Shown here: positions 8,438-11,150 of the stretch, one piece after another
How the letters are laid out: every line of letters starts with the position of its first letter
How positions within the stretch are numbered: the first letter of the stretch is position 1
Source of the DNA: Bacillota bacterium
Lineage (GTDB): Bacteria; Bacillota_I; Bacilli_A; Acholeplasmatales; UBA5453
Direction of reading: 5' to 3'
NCBI GenBank assembly: GCA_023436805.1
Contig: JAEZHT010000015.1
Span: 1-11,150 of the forward strand
DNA: 11,150 bases
Translations under genes and position numbers: made by a program
Notes under the pieces: model-generated
What the model was told of the DNA's origin: nothing
The model's database searches: none
Seen by the model: only the letters and a program-made list of their open reading frames with translations

Positions 8438-8446
8438 ATTATATCA
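8438..8446 (-). promoter_or_regulatory. Extended -10 promoter of the nadD operon
   Basis: The minus strand reads TGA-TATAAT (8446-8438), a perfect extended -10. No good -35 is seen 17 bases upstream, where the palindrome at 8454-8469 sits. Transcription should begin near 8431, leaving a very short leader before ATG 8422. Confidence 0.6.
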
Positions 8447-8453
8447 TACAATA

Positions 8454-8469
8454 TGACTATTTATAGTCA
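8454..8469. promoter_or_regulatory. Perfect palindrome between divergent promoters, candidate operator
   Basis: TGACTAT and ATAGTCA are perfect 7-base inverted arms around TT. The element covers the -35 zone of the nadD promoter and ends just before the -35 zone of the acyltransferase promoter, so one bound protein could affect both. The binder is unknown. The Fur-type protein encoded in the divergent operon is one candidate, though the site is not an obvious Fur or PerR box. A NAD-responsive repressor is another. Confidence 0.5.
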
Positions 8470-8489
8470 CACATGAATGGTTTGACCTA

Positions 8490-8498
8490 TGATATAAT
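8490..8498 (+). promoter_or_regulatory. Extended -10 promoter of the acyltransferase-fur operon
   Basis: TGA-TATAAT (8490-8498) sits 33 bases before the start codon and shares the 11-mer TATGATATAAT with the divergent nadD promoter. The -35 position (about 8470-8475) is a poor match, as is common for extended -10 promoters. TTGACC at 8482-8487 is too close to the -10 to serve. Confidence 0.6.
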
Positions 8499-8531
8499 AG
8501 ATGAGAAGTATCTATTTTTTAAGGTGTCTCC

Positions 8532-9305
8532 ATGGCAAACAATGAAGATTTAAAACCCAAAGACGAAAACGAACACACGTTTAAGACCATCGAAGCGAAA
8601 CCGGTAGACCTACCCGAGGATTTCGATTATTTTGGGCAAAAATGGCATACCCGCATGTTATCGAAAATCTTGGTTTTTATAATCAAGGTTGTTTTTGTCT
8701 ATTTTTATGGATTCATCTTCTTACGGTTTAGAGTGAGAAATAAAAAAATCTTCAAAGCTTACCGTAAAAAAGGCGCAGTCATCGTGTCTAACCACGTCCA
8801 CCAGTTCGATTCTTTCTTATTGGGTGCATCCTTCTTTCCAAAGCGCATATACTATACCATGTTGAAAACAAACCTGGGTTTACCCATCGTTGGTAAAATA
8901 TTCCACATCATTGGTGGCGCACCGATTCCCGATTCTAAAGAAGGCATTGTCCGTTATCAAAAACTGTTGAATGAACAATTGGCTGGCAACAATATGATCG
9001 CTGTATTCCCTGAAGCATCCCTAAGACCATACTGTGACCACATCCGTCCCTTTAAAAAAGGAGCATTTCGTTTCGCTTTTAACGCAAATGTTGATATAAT
9101 ACCTATGGTATTTATATTCAAGAAGCCAACAGGCATTTATAAGTACTTAAAGCGCAAGCCATGCGTAGAACTGCACATATTACCGCCCTATCAATTGAAG
9201 CATTTAGAGACGAAATATGAAACATTATCTTACAATACGGATGAACTCCAAAAGATAATTACTGCATACTACACTACGCATAGTGACTACGTAGGGGGTA
9301 ATTAA
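8532..9305 (+). CDS. PlsC-family 1-acylglycerol-3-phosphate acyltransferase
   Basis: Likely membrane-associated enzyme that adds the second acyl chain to lysophosphatidic acid in phospholipid synthesis. The 257-residue protein has the catalytic HX4D motif NHVHQFD (H88, D93), the block IIGGAPIP (127-133), the acceptor-binding motif as FPEASLRP (159-166) where most relatives have FPEGTRS, and the fourth motif IIPMVFIFK (189-197). A hydrophobic anchor spans about 45-66. Before it lies an unusually acidic and polar tail of about 40 residues rich in D, E and K. The changed third motif leaves the exact acyl acceptor open. AAGGTG (8521-8526) precedes the ATG by 5 bases. The downstream regulator gene begins on the base after this stop codon, so the two are co-transcribed. 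Confidence 0.85.
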   Translation: MANNEDLKPKDENEHTFKTIEAKPVDLPEDFDYFGQKWHTRMLSKILVFIIKVVFVYFYGFIFLRFRVRNKKIFKAYRKKGAVIVSNHVHQFDSFLLGASFFPKRIYYTMLKTNLGLPIVGKIFHIIGGAPIPDSKEGIVRYQKLLNEQLAGNNMIAVFPEASLRPYCDHIRPFKKGAFRFAFNANVDIIPMVFIFKKPTGIYKYLKRKPCVELHILPPYQLKHLETKYETLSYNTDELQKIITAYYTTHSDYVGGN

Positions 9306-9731
9306 ATGGATTCTCGTGAGACCTATTTCAATAAATTACGTAAAAAAAATCTTCGTATCACCAATAGCCGTAAAGCGATGATCGACGTCCTTGAAAATAA
9401 CCATTTAACCTTCAAGGAAATTCAGACTGCGCTTGCGAAAAAAGGGTTTACGAACATATCAACGATTTATAACAACTTGGATTTTTTAATCGAGCAACGC
9501 ATCGTGGTTGAACTGTTCATCAACGATACCAAGTACTATGACCTCGCGATTGACAACCCAATGCACAACGCCGATAGCCATATCCACGTGGTTGTCAAAG
9601 ATACCAATAAGATTACCGAAATCAATAACACCGATGTGTTCGAATTCATCAAACAAATCCCTGAACTCAAGGATTTGCAAATTGATTATGTTCGAATTAC
9701 GATTGGTGCGAGAAAGAAAAAACAATACTAA
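9306..9731 (+). CDS. Fur/PerR-family transcriptional regulator without cysteines
   Basis: Metal-dependent DNA-binding dimer, 141 residues. The winged-helix domain includes RITNSRKAMIDVL (17-29) and the recognition helix region ISTIYNNLDFL (51-61). By position, the residues that bind the sensing metal in PerR are kept: H33 (NNHLT), D79 (YYDL), H92 and H94 (SHIH), with E105 in place of the last Asp. The structural zinc cysteines are all gone: the usual HxxCxxCGKI reads HVVVKDTNKI, and the C-terminal CxxC reads RKKK. There is no Cys in the protein. Glu at the last site is more Fur-like than PerR-like. Signal and targets are unknown. The ATG follows the acyltransferase stop directly (TAAATG), with AGGGGGT (9293-9299) as ribosome site. 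Confidence 0.9.
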   Translation: MDSRETYFNKLRKKNLRITNSRKAMIDVLENNHLTFKEIQTALAKKGFTNISTIYNNLDFLIEQRIVVELFINDTKYYDLAIDNPMHNADSHIHVVVKDTNKITEINNTDVFEFIKQIPELKDLQIDYVRITIGARKKKQY

Positions 9732-9735
9732 ACAC

Positions 9736-9770
9736 AACACCCCATTCGATGATGAATGGGGTGTTTTTTT
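9736..9770 (+). terminator. Rho-independent terminator after the fur-family gene
   Basis: A perfect 12-bp stem AACACCCCATTC (9736-9747) / GAATGGGGTGTT (9754-9765), with a 6-base loop, ends in seven T residues (9764-9770). It begins five bases after the stop codon. On the minus strand the hairpin lacks a good U-tract, so it may stop the converging ATPase transcript only weakly. Confidence 0.9.
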
Positions 9771-9773
9771 GCT

Positions 9774-10889
9774 TCACTCTAATAAAAAATCAATGATATT
9801 TTTATGGATAATACCATCTTTTGAGAAGTTGATTGTATCCATCGATAATACATATTTTGGATGATTGTCAGTAATGTGTTGGTACACATCAAATTTCCTT
9901 GAACGTGTCGATTCATTTGTAAGTAAATAGGCGACTTGATAATAAGCAGTTTGACCATCCTTCTTGACAACAAAATCGATTTCTAAATCATTTACTTTAC
10001 CGATATAAACCTGATATCCTCTTCTCTTCAGTTCAATCAGAACGATATTTTCAAGAATCATTTCAATCACAGAAAAATTGTTACCTGCGATGGCTTCCCT
10101 AAATCCATGATCAGAGATATAGTACTTCTCTTCGGTTTTCAATATGACTTTACCGATCAAATCATGCCTTTTGATTCGATAAATTAAGAATGCATCCTCC
10201 AAAATCGTTAGATAAGATAAAATGGTGTCAACAGATACGGCGATTCTTTGGGATTTTAAGTAATTGACAATGGATAAAGCTGAAAATGTTTTGCCTGTAT
10301 TCGTAAAAATATACTGAATGAGTCGCTCAAGAACAACGGTTTGTCTGATTTGATGTCTCGTTATAACATCTTGTAAAACCGCTGATCGAAATGAATCTCT
10401 CAGCACAGTCATAGAAGTTTCATACACTAAACCCAATGGTGATATGGATGGCATACCACCAAATCTAATAAAATCATTGAAATCAGATTTTGGATATAAA
10501 CGGGTGAATTCTTTATATGACAAAGGTAAGACAGGTATTTCAACATATCTACCGGCTAAGAATGTGGATAAATCCGTTGATAACAAATAAGCGTTTGATC
10601 CGGTGATATATAAATCGAAACGATTCAATGTATGAAAACCATTGATGGCTTTTTCCCATGATTGAACACGACCGATTTCATCGATAAATACATAAAGTGG
10701 GGCTGTCTTCTCTTTCGCCCAAAAGAGAACATAATCGGATAAATCGCTATAATTATCTATATTGAAAAAATCTGGTAATTCTAGATTGATTTTCAGTATT
10801 TGATCTTTGGATACCCCTGTTTCAATTAATTTTTGAATATATAAATCAATCAACGTGGACTTACCCACACGCCGCATACCCGTAATCAC
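9774..10889 (-). CDS. AAA ATPase with DUF4143-type C-terminus, 5' end removed by an IS element
   Basis: The 371-residue frame starts with Walker A (GMRRVGKST, 4-12), then Walker B VFIDEIGRVQSWE (67-79), the sensor-like DLYITGSN (92-99) and AGRYVEIPVLPLSYKEF (112-128). The C-terminal part ends in ENIVLIELKRRGYQVY and EIDFVVKKDG (303-312), a nuclease-like fold pattern seen in this group (AAA_14 plus DUF4143). Biological role is poorly known. Family members normally have about 20-30 residues before the Walker strand. Here the frame upstream still reads DKPFIK, then hits IS sequence and a TAG (10914-10916). The only start left is GTG at 10889, without a ribosome site, so this is probably a disabled gene. 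It looks more AT-rich than its neighbours, which may indicate transfer. Confidence 0.8.
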   Translation of the reverse strand: MITGMRRVGKSTLIDLYIQKLIETGVSKDQILKINLELPDFFNIDNYSDLSDYVLFWAKEKTAPLYVFIDEIGRVQSWEKAINGFHTLNRFDLYITGSNAYLLSTDLSTFLAGRYVEIPVLPLSYKEFTRLYPKSDFNDFIRFGGMPSISPLGLVYETSMTVLRDSFRSAVLQDVITRHQIRQTVVLERLIQYIFTNTGKTFSALSIVNYLKSQRIAVSVDTILSYLTILEDAFLIYRIKRHDLIGKVILKTEEKYYISDHGFREAIAGNNFSVIEMILENIVLIELKRRGYQVYIGKVNDLEIDFVVKKDGQTAYYQVAYLLTNESTRSRKFDVYQHITDNHPKYVLSMDTINFSKDGIIHKNIIDFLLE

Positions 10890-10908
10890 TTTGATGAATG
10901 GCTTATCT

Positions 10909-11012
10909 GTGAACTACCCACCACTTATAGAAGTGGGGGCTTCCTATCCAAACTAGTGTAACCACCAGTGACTCAATAGGCTATCCCCGTAGTCCCTACG
11001 GTTCTTATTTGT
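10909..11012 (-). ncRNA. Putative omega RNA (right-end guide RNA scaffold)
   Basis: In TnpB systems the guide RNA comes from the 3' end of tnpB and the right end, with the flanking DNA as guide. On the minus strand this tail holds three hairpins: CCGTAG-GGA-CTACGG (11001-10987), ACTGGTG-GTTA-CACTAGT (10969-10952, one G-U pair) and the terminal CCCCCACTT/AAGTGGTGGG hairpin. The RNA 5' end probably lies inside tnpB, so the true extent may be longer. No expression evidence exists here. Confidence 0.55.
10917..10939 (-). repeat. Terminal hairpin of the IS right end
   Basis: CCC-A-CCACTT (10917-10926) pairs with AAGTGGGGG (10931-10939) around the loop ATAG, with the A at 10920 bulged. Imperfect hairpins with a bulged base near the tips are the sites recognised by Y1 (HUH) transposases of the IS200/IS605 family. 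Confidence 0.8.
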
Positions 11013-11150
11013 TTATAACTGAAAAGCTAACTTATACTTTCTAAACCCTTCTTTGTTGATGTTGATCGCTGCGTTATGATCTCTATCCAAATGTAACTCA
11101 CAATTTGGACAATGATAAACTCTCTCAGATAACTTCAAATCTGTTTTGAT
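11013..11150 (-). CDS. tnpB: RNA-guided endonuclease TnpB, C-terminal fragment
   Basis: Only the last 45 codons lie in the window; the gene enters from the right edge and stops at TAA (11015-11013). The fragment shows the second half of the zinc ribbon (HCPNCELHLD) and the last RuvC motif LDRDHNAAINI, whose Asp belongs to the RuvC catalytic centre. These signatures are diagnostic for TnpB/IS605 OrfB. The tail after them is short (NKEGFRKYKLAFQL). TnpB cuts DNA next to a short target motif using the omega RNA and helps the element persist at its site. Whether the rest of the protein is intact, and whether a tnpA transposase is present, cannot be seen. Confidence 0.92.
   Translation of the reverse strand: MKTDLKLSERVYHCPNCELHLDRDHNAAININKEGFRKYKLAFQL

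Larger units (their letters stand above)
10909..11150 (-). mobile_element. IS200/IS605-family element, right-end portion (continues past the window)
   Basis: Three linked signs: the C-terminal codons of TnpB, a non-coding structured tail, and a terminal hairpin followed by GTAGTTCAC, the sort of end seen on many TnpB-bearing IS605-type elements. I place the right tip at about 10909, where the ATPase reading frame resumes. The exact base is uncertain by a few positions. Such elements insert without target duplication beside a short target motif. The left end, most of tnpB and any tnpA are outside the window. Confidence 0.85.

Noticed and set aside
8482..8487. TTGACC as the -35 box of the acyltransferase promoter
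   Set aside because: It lies only 5 bases from the TATAAT at 8493, and no acceptable -10 lies 16-18 bases further downstream.
9508..9864. Plus-strand frame overlapping the fur-family gene and running past its terminator
   Set aside because: It is out of frame with a well-supported regulator and crosses a strong terminator; the translation is Ser/Ile-rich with no recognisable domain.
10917..10939. Hairpin read as a terminator for a gene on the plus strand
   Set aside because: It has no T-run, contains a bulged A, and lies beside tnpB coding sequence; it fits an IS200/IS605 terminal hairpin better.
10909..11150. CRISPR-Cas12-like locus suggested by the RuvC/zinc-ribbon fragment
   Set aside because: No repeat-spacer array is present and the short C-terminus with the adjacent transposon-type hairpin is typical of TnpB, not Cas12.

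Overview
The window looks like chromosomal DNA of a low-GC, wall-less or near-wall-less Firmicute/Mollicutes relative that uses the standard genetic code. Trp is written TGG and several genes stop at TGA (the MFS gene, mnmA, nadE, nadD and the ATPase), which excludes the Mycoplasma/Spiroplasma code. An Acholeplasma-type bacterium or a relative such as the Izemoplasma group fits the protein flavour best. That placement is an inference from gene content and codon use, not from a marker gene.

Left block (1-1450, plus strand): the last 14 codons of an unidentified gene, its hairpin terminator, and then a promoter whose -35 box sits in the terminator loop. This drives a two-gene operon: an ArsP/DUF318-family permease and a small CxxC thioredoxin-fold protein. 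A perfect 7-6-7 inverted repeat overlaps the predicted transcription start. A strong bidirectional terminator closes the operon and also serves the converging recD2 operon.

Central block (1501-8443, minus strand): a compact five-gene operon read in the order nadD, nadE, mnmA, MFS transporter, recD2, with junctions that overlap or lie only 4 bases apart. nadD and nadE are consecutive final steps of NAD synthesis. mnmA makes 2-thiouridine at the tRNA wobble position. recD2 is a DNA helicase. mnmA near recD2 is a known arrangement in Bacillus. Two starts upstream of the usual family N-terminus were rejected in favour of internal ATG codons.

Divergent block (8438-9770): nadD is divergent from a plus-strand pair, a PlsC-type acyltransferase and a Fur/PerR-family regulator that abut with no gap. 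Both promoters carry the same extended -10 (TATGATATAAT). A perfect palindrome lies between them, beside both -35 regions. The regulator keeps the metal-sensing residues of Fur/PerR but has no cysteine at all. A strong terminator ends the pair.

Right block (9774-11150, minus strand): an AAA ATPase with a C-terminal DUF4143-type region, whose N-terminus has been cut off by the right end of an IS200/IS605-family element. The element contributes the last 45 codons of tnpB, a structured 3' region likely to be the omega RNA, and a terminal hairpin. The DNA next to the element end, which would act as the omega RNA guide, is the interrupted ATPase gene itself.
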